DNA from: JANWHV01 sp035534995
GTDB lineage: Bacteria; Chloroflexota; UBA5177; JANWHV01
Length of the DNA stretch: 42,871 bases
NCBI GenBank assembly: GCA_035534995.1
Contig: DATLQX010000411.1
Coordinates: 1 to 42,871, forward strand
Direction: 5' to 3'
Below the pieces are notes generated by a model, which saw nothing but the letters and a program-made list of their open reading frames with translations, searched no databases and was not told where the DNA came from. The stretch's first letter is position 1. The number at the start of each line of letters is the position of its first letter. Below, in pieces: positions 7,672 through 16,768 of the stretch. A program made the position numbers and the translations under genes.

Positions 7672-9077
7672 TTGTGATGAAGTTTGGCGGCAGTTCGCTG
7701 GCCGATGGGGGGCGGATCCTTGACGCGGTGGACCTGGTTTCGCGCTACCGCGACCGGACGCCGGTGGTCATCGTCTCCGCCATGGGCGGGGTCACCGACA
7801 GCTTGATCGGCGTGGCCGGACTGGCCGTGCAGGGGCGGAAAGTGCTGCCCTCGGTGGAGGAACATCTGGCCGGCCTGGAGCAGCGCCACCTGAGCGCGGC
7901 GGCCCTGGTGGCTCTTCCCCTGGAGCGGCCGCGGTTGGAGGCCGGCATCAAGGCCGCCTTCATCGAGCTACATGAGATATATACCGGAATCGCCCTCCTG
8001 GGCGAGCTTTCGTTGCGGTCGATAGACGCGGTCAGCGCCTACGGGGAAAAGTTGTCGGCCCCGCTCGTGGCGGCTGCCTTCCGGGCCGCGGGACAGCCGG
8101 CGGAGGCGCTGAGCGCCGAGGAGATGCTGCTGACCGACGCCAGCCACGGGAAGGCGCTGCCGCTCATGGCCCCGAGCCGCGTACGGACCAGGGATCGGGT
8201 AGGCCCGCTCCTGGAGGCGGGGATACTACCGGTGATCACCGGTTATGTCGGGGCCACCGAGGATGGGATCACGACCACCTTGGGACGGAATGGATCCGAC
8301 TATTCCGCCTCGCTGTTCGGGGCCCTCCTGGGGGCGGATGAGATATGGAAATGGACCGATGCCGATGGGATCCTCAGCGCCGATCCACGCGCCGTGCCCG
8401 GTGCCCAGAGCCTCCCGGTGCTCTCCTATGCCGAGGCCGCCGAGTTGGCCTATTTCGGCAGCAAAGTGCTCTTTCCCGCCGCCATCGTGCCGGCGGTGGA
8501 AGCGGGAATCCCCTTCCGGATCGTCAACACCTTTAACCCCGAGCATCCTGGCACCGTCCTCACCCGTCTACCCCAGGACAGCCCGCACGCGGTCAAGGCG
8601 GTGACGGTCATCCACGATCTGGCCCTGGTCACCGTGCAGGGCGTGGGCCTCTCCGGCGTGGTGGGAGTGGCGGCGCGGGTGTTCGGAGCCGTGGCGGCCG
8701 CCGGAGTCAACGTGCTGATGATTTCCCAGGCCTCCTCGGAAAGCAACATCTGCTTCGTGATCGAGCACCGCGATCTGGCCCACGCCGAACCGGCCATTCG
8801 CCGAGATTTGGCGGAGCAGCTCAATCGCCATGAAGTAGACGCGGTCAGTACGACCGCCCCGGTGGCGATCGTCACCGTGGTCGGCTCGGGGATGACCGGG
8901 ACGCCGGGGATCGCGGGGCGGCTCTTTAGCGGCATGGGCCGCGAGGGAGTCAATGTGATCGCGATCGCCCAGGGCTCGACCGAGCTGAGCATATCATTCG
9001 TGGTGGACGACGCCCGTTCCCTGGCCGCCGTCCGCGCCGCCCATCGAGAGTTCGTGGAGGATCTCGCAAGTGAGTGA
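7668..9077 (+). CDS. lysC: Aspartate kinase with two ACT domains
   Basis: It phosphorylates aspartate, the first step to lysine, threonine and methionine. The start was set at 7668 because the protein then begins with MIVMKFGGSS, the family N-terminus, and overlaps the recJ stop by ATGA. The 469 residues comprise a kinase domain (KFGGSS at 5-10; a TLGRNGSD loop and WTDADGI segment in the second half) and two C-terminal ACT domains (about 325-395 and 400-465). Their 'GVGLSGVVGVAARVF' and 'GSGMTGTPGIAGRLF' segments are the usual sites for feedback by lysine or threonine. It overlaps asd by 8 bases. Confidence 0.93.
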   Translation: MIVMKFGGSSLADGGRILDAVDLVSRYRDRTPVVIVSAMGGVTDSLIGVAGLAVQGRKVLPSVEEHLAGLEQRHLSAAALVALPLERPRLEAGIKAAFIELHEIYTGIALLGELSLRSIDAVSAYGEKLSAPLVAAAFRAAGQPAEALSAEEMLLTDASHGKALPLMAPSRVRTRDRVGPLLEAGILPVITGYVGATEDGITTTLGRNGSDYSASLFGALLGADEIWKWTDADGILSADPRAVPGAQSLPVLSYAEAAELAYFGSKVLFPAAIVPAVEAGIPFRIVNTFNPEHPGTVLTRLPQDSPHAVKAVTVIHDLALVTVQGVGLSGVVGVAARVFGAVAAAGVNVLMISQASSESNICFVIEHRDLAHAEPAIRRDLAEQLNRHEVDAVSTTAPVAIVTVVGSGMTGTPGIAGRLFSGMGREGVNVIAIAQGSTELSISFVVDDARSLAAVRAAHREFVEDLASE

Positions 9078-10122
9078 ACGCATCCCCGCCGCCGTCCTGG
9101 GCGCTACCGGCATGGTCGGCCAGTATTTTATCAGTCTCCTGGCCAACCATCCGTGGTTTCGCCTGGAAAGCGTGGTGGCGTCCGACCGCTCGGCCGGGAA
9201 GCGCTACCAGGATGCCTGTCGCTGGCTTTTGGGCTCGGAGATGCCGGATCAGGCGCGCGATCTGACAGTGAGCCCGCTCGGCGCCCCTCTGGACGCGCGG
9301 CTCGTGTTCTCCGCTCTCCCCTCGGATGTCGCGGGAGCCACCGAAGTGGAGTATGCCCGCCGAGGCCATCTGGTCTTCAGCAACGCGGGCAGCCACCGGA
9401 TGGATCCGCTGGTCCCCTTGATGGTGCCGGAGGTCAACGCCGAGCACGCCGCTCTCCTCCGCGATCAGCGGCGGCTGAAAGGCTGGTCGGGCTATATCGT
9501 CACCAATCCCAACTGCAGCGCGGCGGTATTGGTAACCGCCCTCGCCCCCCTGCACCAGGCATACGGAGTGCGGAAGGTCGCGGTCACCACCTTGCAGGCC
9601 CTCTCGGGGGCTGGCTACCCCGGCGTCTCCTCGCTCGATATCCTGGATAACGCCATTCCCTATATTGGCGGTGAGGAAGCAAAGCTGGAAAGCGAGCCCT
9701 TGAAGATGCTGGGCCGCTATCGGGATGGGGCCATCGAGCCGGCGGCGTTCGTCCTCAGCGCCCACTGCAACCGGATTGCCACGCGAGACGGGCATCTGGA
9801 ATGTATCTCGCTCACGCTGGAAGGCTCGCCCTCGCTGGAGGCGGTCGCCGAGACTCTGCGGTCGTTCCGCGCCGCGCCGCAAGAGTTGGATCTTCCCACC
9901 GCCCCCCCCCGGCCGATCATCGTGCGCGAGGAAGCGGATCGCCCGCAGACCCGCCTGGATCGCGATCAGGGGAACGGGATGGCGGTGAGCGTGGGCCGGA
10001 TCCGTCCCTGCCCCATTCTCGGCCTGAAGTTCGTGGCCCTGGGCAGCAACACCATGCGCGGGGCGGCGGGCGGCTCCATGTTGAACGCCGAACTGCTCAA
10101 GGTGCAAGGGCTGCTTGCCTGA
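9070..10122 (+). CDS. asd: Aspartate-semialdehyde dehydrogenase, archaeal/fungal type
   Basis: It reduces aspartyl phosphate to aspartate semialdehyde with NADPH, the step after aspartate kinase, with which it is coupled. The GTG start overlaps lysC by 8 bases and is served by GGAGG at 9056-9060. In the 350 residues, GATGMVG at 11-17 binds NADP, Cys149 in NPNCSA is the nucleophile, and a conserved HCNR segment lies further on. The sequence style (SGAGYPGVSSLDI; SNTMRGAAGGS near the end) is that of the archaeal and yeast Hom2 branch rather than the E. coli branch. It is the last clear gene of the operon; a terminator follows at 10281. Confidence 0.93.
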   Translation: MSERIPAAVLGATGMVGQYFISLLANHPWFRLESVVASDRSAGKRYQDACRWLLGSEMPDQARDLTVSPLGAPLDARLVFSALPSDVAGATEVEYARRGHLVFSNAGSHRMDPLVPLMVPEVNAEHAALLRDQRRLKGWSGYIVTNPNCSAAVLVTALAPLHQAYGVRKVAVTTLQALSGAGYPGVSSLDILDNAIPYIGGEEAKLESEPLKMLGRYRDGAIEPAAFVLSAHCNRIATRDGHLECISLTLEGSPSLEAVAETLRSFRAAPQELDLPTAPPRPIIVREEADRPQTRLDRDQGNGMAVSVGRIRPCPILGLKFVALGSNTMRGAAGGSMLNAELLKVQGLLA

Positions 10123-10140
10123 TCCGCCGGCCACCTGGGA

Positions 10141-10215
10141 ATGGAGTATGTCACCGCGGAAATTGACCGGCTTCGTCGCTTGCTGAGCGACCGCGACCCC
10201 GAGTCCGCCACCTAA
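10141..10215 (+). CDS. Possible 24-residue peptide after asd
   Basis: An ATG opens a 24-codon frame with a charged amphipathic helix and ends at TAA. It is in the same frame as asd, separated only by the asd TGA and six codons, so it could also be a readthrough extension. No good ribosome site precedes it. It may be chance. Confidence 0.15.
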   Translation: MEYVTAEIDRLRRLLSDRDPESAT

Positions 10216-10280
10216 TGCTTTTCCTGTCGACGTCGTTTGAAGTGACGCAGCCCCCGACCGCGGTCGACCCGGCGCAATCA

Positions 10281-10310
10281 CCCGACCACAGTCGGGGGAT
10301 CGTTGTTTTC
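10281..10310 (+). terminator. Terminator of the recJ-lysC-asd operon
   Basis: A 6-base stem (10281-10286 with 10291-10296) with a CACA loop is followed by GGATCG and a T-rich run (10303-10309). It has the right orientation to end the rightward operon and sits between two converging genes. Confidence 0.6.
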
Positions 10311-10324
10311 TCAGCGAGCCCGCC

Positions 10325-11707
10325 CTACACCACGGCCATCCGGCTCGCTATCCCGGCCAGGATCACCACCACCGACACGATACCAAGGATCTGGGGCGTG
10401 GTGAACAGCTGACCGGCCACCGACACCAGGATTAGGGGCGGGATGGTGACGCAGGCGGCCAGCGCTTGCTGGACCGCGAACACCCGGCCGCGAAGATTGG
10501 CGTCCGCCCGCTCCTGCACGATGGTCTGCGCCGGTGCGTTGAGCAGCGCCGTGGCGATCCCCAGAACAAAACTGATCGGAACGGTCATGCAGGAGGCGAC
10601 TATGGTGCGGCCGGCATGAACATTGCTGAGCAAGGCGGCGGTTACGGTAGGGACCACCGCCAGGGCCCCAACCGCCATCCCAATGGTCAGGAGAGCCGCC
10701 GAGGCCACTCGGCCCTTGGGCATCAGATGACCCAGGCGGTCGATCAGGAGGAGTCCCAAACCAAGTCCCGCCCCAGCGGGAGCCACCAAAATAATCATCG
10801 CGTTGGTCGAGCCAGTGCCAAGCACCTGACGCACGAATTGTGGACCCAGTTGGCTCAGGATCAACAGCACCGCTGGAGCGAGGCTCAACTGCAATAAGGC
10901 CACGCTCAACTGCTTGTCGCGCGCCACGGCCCGCGTGACCTCCACGATCTCCACCAGCATCTGCACTCCAGCCTCGCGTACGGTAGCTGACGTCACCTGC
11001 CGCCGTTGCCGAGTGATCGCAGGCAGGGGCACCAACACCAGGGCCGCGAACACCAGGAACACGCCGCTTATGATCCAGGTGCGCGATATTCCCACGAATG
11101 GGAGGGCCACCAGGATGGGGCCCAGGGTGAAGCCAAGTACCTGAGAGCTGAGGAAGGTAATCTGGAAGAGAGCGTTGGCCGCCATCAAATCGTCCGGTTT
11201 GACCACGACCGGAATAGTGGCGCTCTCCGCCGGTTGGAACGGTTGGTTGATCACCGCCACGGCAAGCGTTATCGCGTACAGCGCCGTCGTATGATCCTGA
11301 AACGCGACATAGCCCAGGCATGCCCCGGCGCGCACCACATTACTGACGATCAGAATGCCCTGCTTGCTAAAACGGTCCACCAGCACGCCAGAGAGGCCGG
11401 CGAATAAAATCGTGGGCACCTGGACCATCAGAATGGCGATGCCGATTGCCGATGGCGATGAATTGCTGAGATGGGCGATCTGAAGGATGAGCGCCCACCA
11501 GATGACATTCTGCGCCGTTTGCGAGCTAGCCTGGGCCATCCATAAGCGGACGAAGGCGCCATTGCGGAGAACCTGGCGGAAGCCGCGGACGACCTTCGGC
11601 TCCAGCACGGGCTCCACGGCATGGCCGGAGAGCCGACTTGACACCAAGTCCAGCCTGCGGGTAATTTCGGTCGGCTCGGCTCGGGGGCCGCCGCTCTCCT
11701 CGCTCAT
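10325..11707 (-). CDS. MFS transporter of the MFS_3 type, probable exporter
   Basis: The 460-residue protein begins with a soluble stretch of about 40 residues, followed by some twelve hydrophobic helices. The segment 'RNGAFVRLWMAQ' before helix 1 and 'GVLVDRFSKQ' between helices 2 and 3 are typical of MFS_3 exporters related to macrolide efflux proteins. The proton-driven substrate is unknown. The gene is the last of a leftward operon: its ATG overlaps the stop of the glycosyltransferase gene (ATGA at 11704-11707). By position, it could export a glycosylated product made by its two partners, though annotation of such proteins as drug pumps is often unsupported. Confidence 0.85.
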   Translation of the reverse strand: MSEESGGPRAEPTEITRRLDLVSSRLSGHAVEPVLEPKVVRGFRQVLRNGAFVRLWMAQASSQTAQNVIWWALILQIAHLSNSSPSAIGIAILMVQVPTILFAGLSGVLVDRFSKQGILIVSNVVRAGACLGYVAFQDHTTALYAITLAVAVINQPFQPAESATIPVVVKPDDLMAANALFQITFLSSQVLGFTLGPILVALPFVGISRTWIISGVFLVFAALVLVPLPAITRQRRQVTSATVREAGVQMLVEIVEVTRAVARDKQLSVALLQLSLAPAVLLILSQLGPQFVRQVLGTGSTNAMIILVAPAGAGLGLGLLLIDRLGHLMPKGRVASAALLTIGMAVGALAVVPTVTAALLSNVHAGRTIVASCMTVPISFVLGIATALLNAPAQTIVQERADANLRGRVFAVQQALAACVTIPPLILVSVAGQLFTTPQILGIVSVVVILAGIASRMAVV

Positions 11708-12879
11708 GACTGTAGTGTAGCAAGCCTCTCATTTACCACGGACGCAAGTAGGGACTCGTGAGCCCGCCCTACCATGGATAAGGCGTGCCGCTCGGCGCGC
11801 GCCCGCCCCGCCAGCCCCATGGCCCGACCGGCGTCCGGATCCGCCAACACGCGGGTCATCCCGCGCGCGAATCCTTCCACGTCCCCTTGCCCCGCGAGAT
11901 AACCGGTGATCCCATCCTCGACCAACTCAGGCAACGCGCCGACGCGGGCGGCGATCACCGGCAACCCGCTCGCCGCGGCCTCCAGCGTGGTGATGCTCTG
12001 CAGCTCCACCGCGCTGGTGATGCAATAGGCATCCGCCGCCTGGTAGAGTAGGGGAAGGTCGCGGGCCGGCAGGTAGCCGGGAAAGGTGATCCGTCCCGTC
12101 AGGCCGAGATCGGCGGCGAGCCGTTCCAGGCGCGGCCGATCCGTCCCCTCGCCGCCCACCACCAGATGCGTATCGAGCGAGGCTGGGATGCGTGCCGCCG
12201 CCCTCAGCCAGGTGTTCATGTCCTTTTCCGCGTCCAACCGGCCGGTGTAGAGGAGAATCGGCTTCTCGGGCAGCCCAAGCGCCGCCCGTGCCACCTGCTT
12301 GTCCGTGGCGGGAGTGAAGCGAGCGGTATCAATCCCGTTCGAGATCACGGTCACCGCACCCTTGAAGGCCATTCCTCGCAAAAGGCGGGCGGCGGTTTCG
12401 GTGGGCGTACTGACCTTCGTGGCCTGCTCAAGAAACCAGATCAGGTAGCGACGAAACAGGCCGAGCGCGAAGGGATAGACCACGCGATTCCTGATCCCAT
12501 ACAGCGAGCACTCGGGAATCGTGTGGTTGACCGCTACCACGGGGATCGAAAGGGAACGGGCGCTCCGCAGGGCCGATACCCCAAGGGGAAAGGGATGATG
12601 CACCTGCAGCACGTCGGGCCGGGCGGCCTTGAGGGCGGCCCGCACCGCGTCCGGCCGGTAGCTGACCCGGAGACGGTAGCCGAACGGGACCGGCAGGGTG
12701 GGGACGCGCCGTACCACCCCGGCAGGCGTCTCCTCGATTGATGGCCAGCCGGTAAGGCTGGGAGCGATCACTTCCACCCGGTGACCGGCGCCGCTCAGGT
12801 AGGCACGAAAATTGTCGATAAAGGTCGCGGGGCCGCCGACCCAGGGACTGACGAAGTCGGCGGCGATGGCGATCCTCAC
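11704..12879 (-). CDS. GT4-family glycosyltransferase
   Basis: The 391-residue protein has two Rossmann-like halves of a GT-B enzyme. The N-terminal GGPATFIDNF segment (about 15-24) is an acceptor-side loop. The C-terminal half holds TGRLDAEKD, which binds the sugar nucleotide, and the E-x7-E motif (SAVELQSITTLEAA, about residue 290). It resembles lipid glycosyltransferases of the PimB and diacylglycerol glucosyltransferase branch, so transfer of a sugar to a membrane lipid is a reasonable inference. It overlaps both neighbours by ATGA, placing it between a radical SAM gene and an MFS exporter. Confidence 0.88.
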   Translation of the reverse strand: MRIAIAADFVSPWVGGPATFIDNFRAYLSGAGHRVEVIAPSLTGWPSIEETPAGVVRRVPTLPVPFGYRLRVSYRPDAVRAALKAARPDVLQVHHPFPLGVSALRSARSLSIPVVAVNHTIPECSLYGIRNRVVYPFALGLFRRYLIWFLEQATKVSTPTETAARLLRGMAFKGAVTVISNGIDTARFTPATDKQVARAALGLPEKPILLYTGRLDAEKDMNTWLRAAARIPASLDTHLVVGGEGTDRPRLERLAADLGLTGRITFPGYLPARDLPLLYQAADAYCITSAVELQSITTLEAAASGLPVIAARVGALPELVEDGITGYLAGQGDVEGFARGMTRVLADPDAGRAMGLAGRARAERHALSMVGRAHESLLASVVNERLATLQS

Positions 12880-13985
12880 CGCCCGGCGGCGATCGGCAGC
12901 GATCGAGGCCCGTATGCCGCCGCCCGCTCCTCGTCCTTCATGGCCGCCAGGGTCGCGGCGCGCTCGATCTCAATCCGCTTCCGCTCCCGGAGGTACCGGA
13001 TGTCGGAGAAGGCGCTGAGCACAAAGAGACGGTCATAGCGGTAGGTGAAAGACGGGTGCAGATAGCACAGGTTCCGGCAGCCGTCGCAGAAGTCGAAGCG
13101 GCCCACCTCATCCTGCATCTGCTCCCATTTGCGGGAATAAAACAGCTTCTCGAAGTTGCGGTCGAGGGGAATCTTGGTGGTCACCATGTGATAGCACGGA
13201 TACAGTACGTAGCCATCGGGGGATATCACGATCACCGCGTTGGCCGAACGGCACCGCGGCTTCTCCTTCAGGTTGCCCTTCTCGAAGATCGCCGTCTCGC
13301 CCAGGTTGACGTAGACATTATTCTCTCTGGCCAGCTTTTCCGCCATCCGCACATGGGTCAGATCCACGTTCCCGTTGCCAAACAGATCGAACTCCGGTTG
13401 AATCTTCAGGATTGCCTGGTATTCACGGGCCAGCTTGATCATCGGTGCCAACTGATCCACGTTGCTGTTGGTAAGCACGAAAATCAGTTGGTACGGTTCG
13501 CCCAAATCGCGGGCGATCCCCATGCTCTTGATCACATCGTTAAAGCTGGTGTCGCGACGGAGCGGATTGTGGATTTCCGGAGTAGGGCCGACCAGGGAGA
13601 AGTTCATGATGTCGATCAGGCCGGCAATTTCCTTGGCTCGGCGGGGATAGAGGGTGCAGTTCGTGGTAATCTGCGTCTTGAAGCCCATATCCTTCGCCGC
13701 CTTGAGCAGCACGGGAAGGTTCTTCTTCAGCAACGGCTCTCCGCCGGTGAAATCGATCAGGCGCACCCCGATCCGCTTGAGAATCTTAAACTGCTCGATG
13801 CTCTGGGCGGTACTGGAATATTTGGAGACGGGGATCACGTCCATTGGCCCGTCGGGAATATTGCAGAAGGTACAGCGCGCGGTGCATTTGTAGGTCACGT
13901 AATAGTAGGCCATCACCGGCTTGCCCGTAAGCGGCCCAATAGCTAGACTGGCTAATCCCCCCCGCATCGGTAATGCACGTTTCAT
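12876..13985 (-). CDS. Radical SAM protein with SPASM-like C-terminus
   Basis: The start at 13985 gives 369 residues and leaves the first iron-sulfur site near the N-terminus; upstream starts (14018, 14078) would add residues of no family character. C34-x3-C38-x2-C41 binds the [4Fe-4S] cluster that cleaves S-adenosylmethionine, and TGGEP follows around residue 85. The C-terminal third has further cysteines (CRS, PCYH, CDGCRNLC), as in SPASM-type auxiliary cluster domains. The substrate is unknown. It is the first gene of a tightly overlapping operon with a lipid-type glycosyltransferase and an exporter, which suggests modification of a lipid or a glycan precursor. Confidence 0.85.
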   Translation of the reverse strand: MKRALPMRGGLASLAIGPLTGKPVMAYYYVTYKCTARCTFCNIPDGPMDVIPVSKYSSTAQSIEQFKILKRIGVRLIDFTGGEPLLKKNLPVLLKAAKDMGFKTQITTNCTLYPRRAKEIAGLIDIMNFSLVGPTPEIHNPLRRDTSFNDVIKSMGIARDLGEPYQLIFVLTNSNVDQLAPMIKLAREYQAILKIQPEFDLFGNGNVDLTHVRMAEKLARENNVYVNLGETAIFEKGNLKEKPRCRSANAVIVISPDGYVLYPCYHMVTTKIPLDRNFEKLFYSRKWEQMQDEVGRFDFCDGCRNLCYLHPSFTYRYDRLFVLSAFSDIRYLRERKRIEIERAATLAAMKDEERAAAYGPRSLPIAAGR

Positions 13986-14141
13986 CCCTGGTTTCTCTCC
14001 CTCGTGCGCCGTTGCCATTGGCGCGCAAACTCGCGTCTCTCCATCGGTACTGTACGGTGGATAAAGCCCATCAAGCAAGGGTAGTTTGATGGTCCGGTCG
14101 GGTTTGCCTCACCAAGGAGCGCGAAAGCGCCGCGGACTCTG

Positions 14142-14165
14142 CGTGCCGCGCCGGCACGGTATAGT
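14142..14165 (+). promoter_or_regulatory. Inverted repeat touching a -10 element before the CBS gene
   Basis: A perfect inverted repeat, 7-base arms 14142-14148 and 14152-14158 around CGC, ends one base before TATAGT (14160-14165), a good -10 hexamer. It covers the -35 position, where no consensus is seen. This layout suits an activator or repressor site over the promoter of the cysteine genes, leaving a leader of about 70 bases. A smaller GCGC-GAAA-GCGC hairpin lies at 14119-14130. Confidence 0.4.
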
Positions 14166-14239
14166 GATAGTGGTATCAGGGGCGCCCTTCACAACGCGGC
14201 GCCATCGCGACAACCATCAGCAAGGAAAACAGGACGGAT

Positions 14240-15613
14240 ATGCGGATTGCCGAAGATGTGCTGGATCTGATCGGGCATACTCCCATGCTGCGTCTGGCCC
14301 GCGTAGCGCGAGGGGTCCGACCCACCGTTCTGGCCAAGGTGGAAACGCAAAACCCGGGCGGCAGCATCAAGGACCGGATCGGTCTCGCGATGATCGAGGC
14401 CGCCGAGCGCCAGGGCACGCTCCAGCCCGGAGGGACCGTGATTGAGCCAACGGCCGGCAACACCGGCCTCGGTTTGGTGATCGCGGCCACGATCAGAGGC
14501 TACAAATCGATCTTCGTCATGCCCGACAAAGTGAGCGCGGAGAAAATCGAATTGCTCAAAGCCTATGGGGCGGAGGTGGTTCTCACCCCGACCTCGGTGC
14601 CGCGCGAGTCACCCGAAAGCTTCTATTCGGTGGCCGAGCGCCTGACGCGCGAGATCCCGGGCGCCTTTCAGCCAAATCAGTTCTTTAATCAGGCAAACCC
14701 CGAGGCCCACTACGCGACCACCGGCCCCGAGATCTGGGATCAGACCGACGGTACGGTTGATGTGCTGGTGTGCGGCCTGGGCACCGGCGGCACGATTTCC
14801 GGGGCCGGCCGCTTTCTCAAGGAAAAGAAGCCTGGCCTGCTGGTGGTTGGCGCCGATCCTGAGGGGTCGGTCTTTTCCGGCGACACCCAATGCAAGCCGT
14901 ATAAAGTAGAAGGAATCGGCCAGAGTTTTATCCCCGGAACCGCCGACATGAGCGTGATCGATCGCTGGGTCAGGGTGAGTGACCGAGACGCCTTCCTGAT
15001 GGCCCGGCGCGTGGCCCGCGAGGAAGGATTGTTGGTTGGCGGTTCGACTGGCCTGGCCTTGCACGCCGCTTTGCAAGTCTGCCAGGAGCTGGACGAAGGG
15101 AAAACGGTAGTGGTGATCTTCAGCGACACCGGGCGGAACTACCTGAGCAAAATCTTCTCCGACGACTGGATGCGCCAGAATGGATTCCTGGAGCGCTTCG
15201 CCGCCCGTCGCCTCTCCGATGTGGTGCGAGCGCGCGCCGGTGATACCCCGCCCCTAGTGGCGATTGGCCCGCACGCCAAGGTAGGGACCGCGATTGATAC
15301 CATGCAGCGATATGGGATCTCGCAGTTACCGGTTTTCGAGGATCCCGAGAATCCGAGGGTTGACTCCATGATTGGCAGCCTGGAGGAACGCGCCTTGCTG
15401 GATTCGCTCTACCGTGACCCCGATAAAGTACGGGCGGACGTGAGCATGAGCATGGGCCAGCCTTTCCCCACCATCGCCGAGTCCGCTGCCCTCGACGAAG
15501 CGTTCACCGGACTACTCAGGGGGGCGGCCGCCCTGATCGTCACCCGCGACCAGCGCGCCGTCGGACTGATCAGCCGCCTCGATCTACTGGAGTTCATGGC
15601 GGGAAGGCCATGA
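14240..15613 (+). CDS. cbs: Cystathionine beta-synthase with CBS domain pair
   Basis: This PLP enzyme condenses serine (or O-acetylserine) with homocysteine, or sulfide, to form cystathionine or cysteine. In 457 residues, Lys44 in GSIKDR holds PLP, TAGNTG at 71-76 binds the substrate carboxylate, and GTGGT at 181-185 holds the phosphate. A pair of CBS domains fills about 335-457, as in regulatory cystathionine beta-synthases. The next gene is a gamma-lyase type enzyme overlapping by ATGA, so the pair forms the reverse transsulfuration route from homocysteine to cysteine. Cysteine synthase activity cannot be excluded from sequence alone. Confidence 0.88.
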   Translation: MRIAEDVLDLIGHTPMLRLARVARGVRPTVLAKVETQNPGGSIKDRIGLAMIEAAERQGTLQPGGTVIEPTAGNTGLGLVIAATIRGYKSIFVMPDKVSAEKIELLKAYGAEVVLTPTSVPRESPESFYSVAERLTREIPGAFQPNQFFNQANPEAHYATTGPEIWDQTDGTVDVLVCGLGTGGTISGAGRFLKEKKPGLLVVGADPEGSVFSGDTQCKPYKVEGIGQSFIPGTADMSVIDRWVRVSDRDAFLMARRVAREEGLLVGGSTGLALHAALQVCQELDEGKTVVVIFSDTGRNYLSKIFSDDWMRQNGFLERFAARRLSDVVRARAGDTPPLVAIGPHAKVGTAIDTMQRYGISQLPVFEDPENPRVDSMIGSLEERALLDSLYRDPDKVRADVSMSMGQPFPTIAESAALDEAFTGLLRGAAALIVTRDQRAVGLISRLDLLEFMAGRP

Positions 15614-16758
15614 GCGACTACGGTTTCTCCACCCGTGCCATCCACGCCGGGCAACCGCCGGATCCGGCCACCGGCGCGGTGATCACCCCGATTTATCAAA
15701 CGTCAACCTTTGCCCAGGAAGCGCCGGGTAAGCATAAGGGCTACGAATACTCGCGAAGCGGCAATCCCACCCGCGCCGCCCTGGAAGAATGCCTGGCTTC
15801 CCTGGAAGGCGGCCGCCACGGTCTTGCGTTCGCCTCCGGCCTGGGGGCCGAAACCACCATCCTGCATACCCTCCGGAGTGGTGACCACGTCGTGGCCATG
15901 GACGATCTCTATGGCGGTACCTTCCGCCTCTTTGAGCGCGTCTTCCGCCCGCTGGGCCTGAGCTTTAGTTATGTCGATGCGCGGGATCCGGCGGCGCTTC
16001 AAGGCGCCCTCACCCCCGCGACCAGGCTGGTGTGGCTCGAATCGCCGACCAATCCCTTGCTCAAGGTGGTGGATATTAAGGCCGTGGCCGCGCTCGCGCG
16101 CCAGGTGGGGGCGAAAGTGGTGGTGGACAACACCTTCCTCAGCCCGTATCTGCAACAGCCGTTGGCCCTGGGAGCCGATGTCGTCGTGCATAGCGCCACC
16201 AAGTACCTTGGCGGCCACAGCGACGTGGTGGGCGGGGCGATCATCCTGCGGGACGATGATCTGGCGTCCCAACTCCGCTTCCTGCAAAATGCCACGGGAC
16301 CGGTGCCGGGCCCCATGGATTGCTTCCTGGTCCTCCGGGGGATCAAGACCCTGGCGGTCCGCATGGAGGCGCATGAGCGGAACGCGGGCCTGGTAGCCAG
16401 GATGCTGGCCGAGCACCCAGCCGTGGACCGGGTCTACTATCCCGGTCTCCCCACCCACCCCGATCACGAGGTAGCCAGCCGGCAGCAGCGCGGTTTCGGC
16501 GGCATGGTCACATTCGTGGTCGCCGGCGGCCTTGAACGCGCCACCGCGGTCCTCCGCCGCCTCCGCCTGTTCACTCTGGCCGAAAGCCTGGGTGGCGTGG
16601 AATCCCTGGCCGAGCATCCGGCATCGATGACCCATGCATCCATCCCGCCCGATAGGCGAGCCGAATTGGGCGTGAGCGAGGGCCTGATTCGCCTTTCGGT
16701 GGGCATTGAGGATGGTGATGATCTTCTGGCCGACCTCCGGCAGGCACTGGAAGGGTAA
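15610..16758 (+). CDS. Cystathionine gamma-lyase / gamma-synthase family enzyme
   Basis: The 382-residue fold-type I PLP enzyme of the Cys/Met metabolism family carries Lys198 in SATKYLGGHSD as the PLP Schiff base, YSRSGNPT at 47-54 and SLGGVESL near residue 330. Pairing with a CBS-domain cystathionine beta-synthase argues for gamma-lyase activity, splitting cystathionine to cysteine, ammonia and 2-oxobutyrate. Gamma-synthase (MetB) and methionine gamma-lyase share the fold and most motifs, so the exact reaction is inferred from context. Translation is coupled to the upstream gene through ATGA at 15610-15613. Confidence 0.85.
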   Translation: MSDYGFSTRAIHAGQPPDPATGAVITPIYQTSTFAQEAPGKHKGYEYSRSGNPTRAALEECLASLEGGRHGLAFASGLGAETTILHTLRSGDHVVAMDDLYGGTFRLFERVFRPLGLSFSYVDARDPAALQGALTPATRLVWLESPTNPLLKVVDIKAVAALARQVGAKVVVDNTFLSPYLQQPLALGADVVVHSATKYLGGHSDVVGGAIILRDDDLASQLRFLQNATGPVPGPMDCFLVLRGIKTLAVRMEAHERNAGLVARMLAEHPAVDRVYYPGLPTHPDHEVASRQQRGFGGMVTFVVAGGLERATAVLRRLRLFTLAESLGGVESLAEHPASMTHASIPPDRRAELGVSEGLIRLSVGIEDGDDLLADLRQALEG

Positions 16759-16768
16759 GACCCAGATT

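Noticed and set aside
8950..10281. 443-codon minus-strand frame
   Set aside because: It is antisense to asd, which has clear catalytic motifs.
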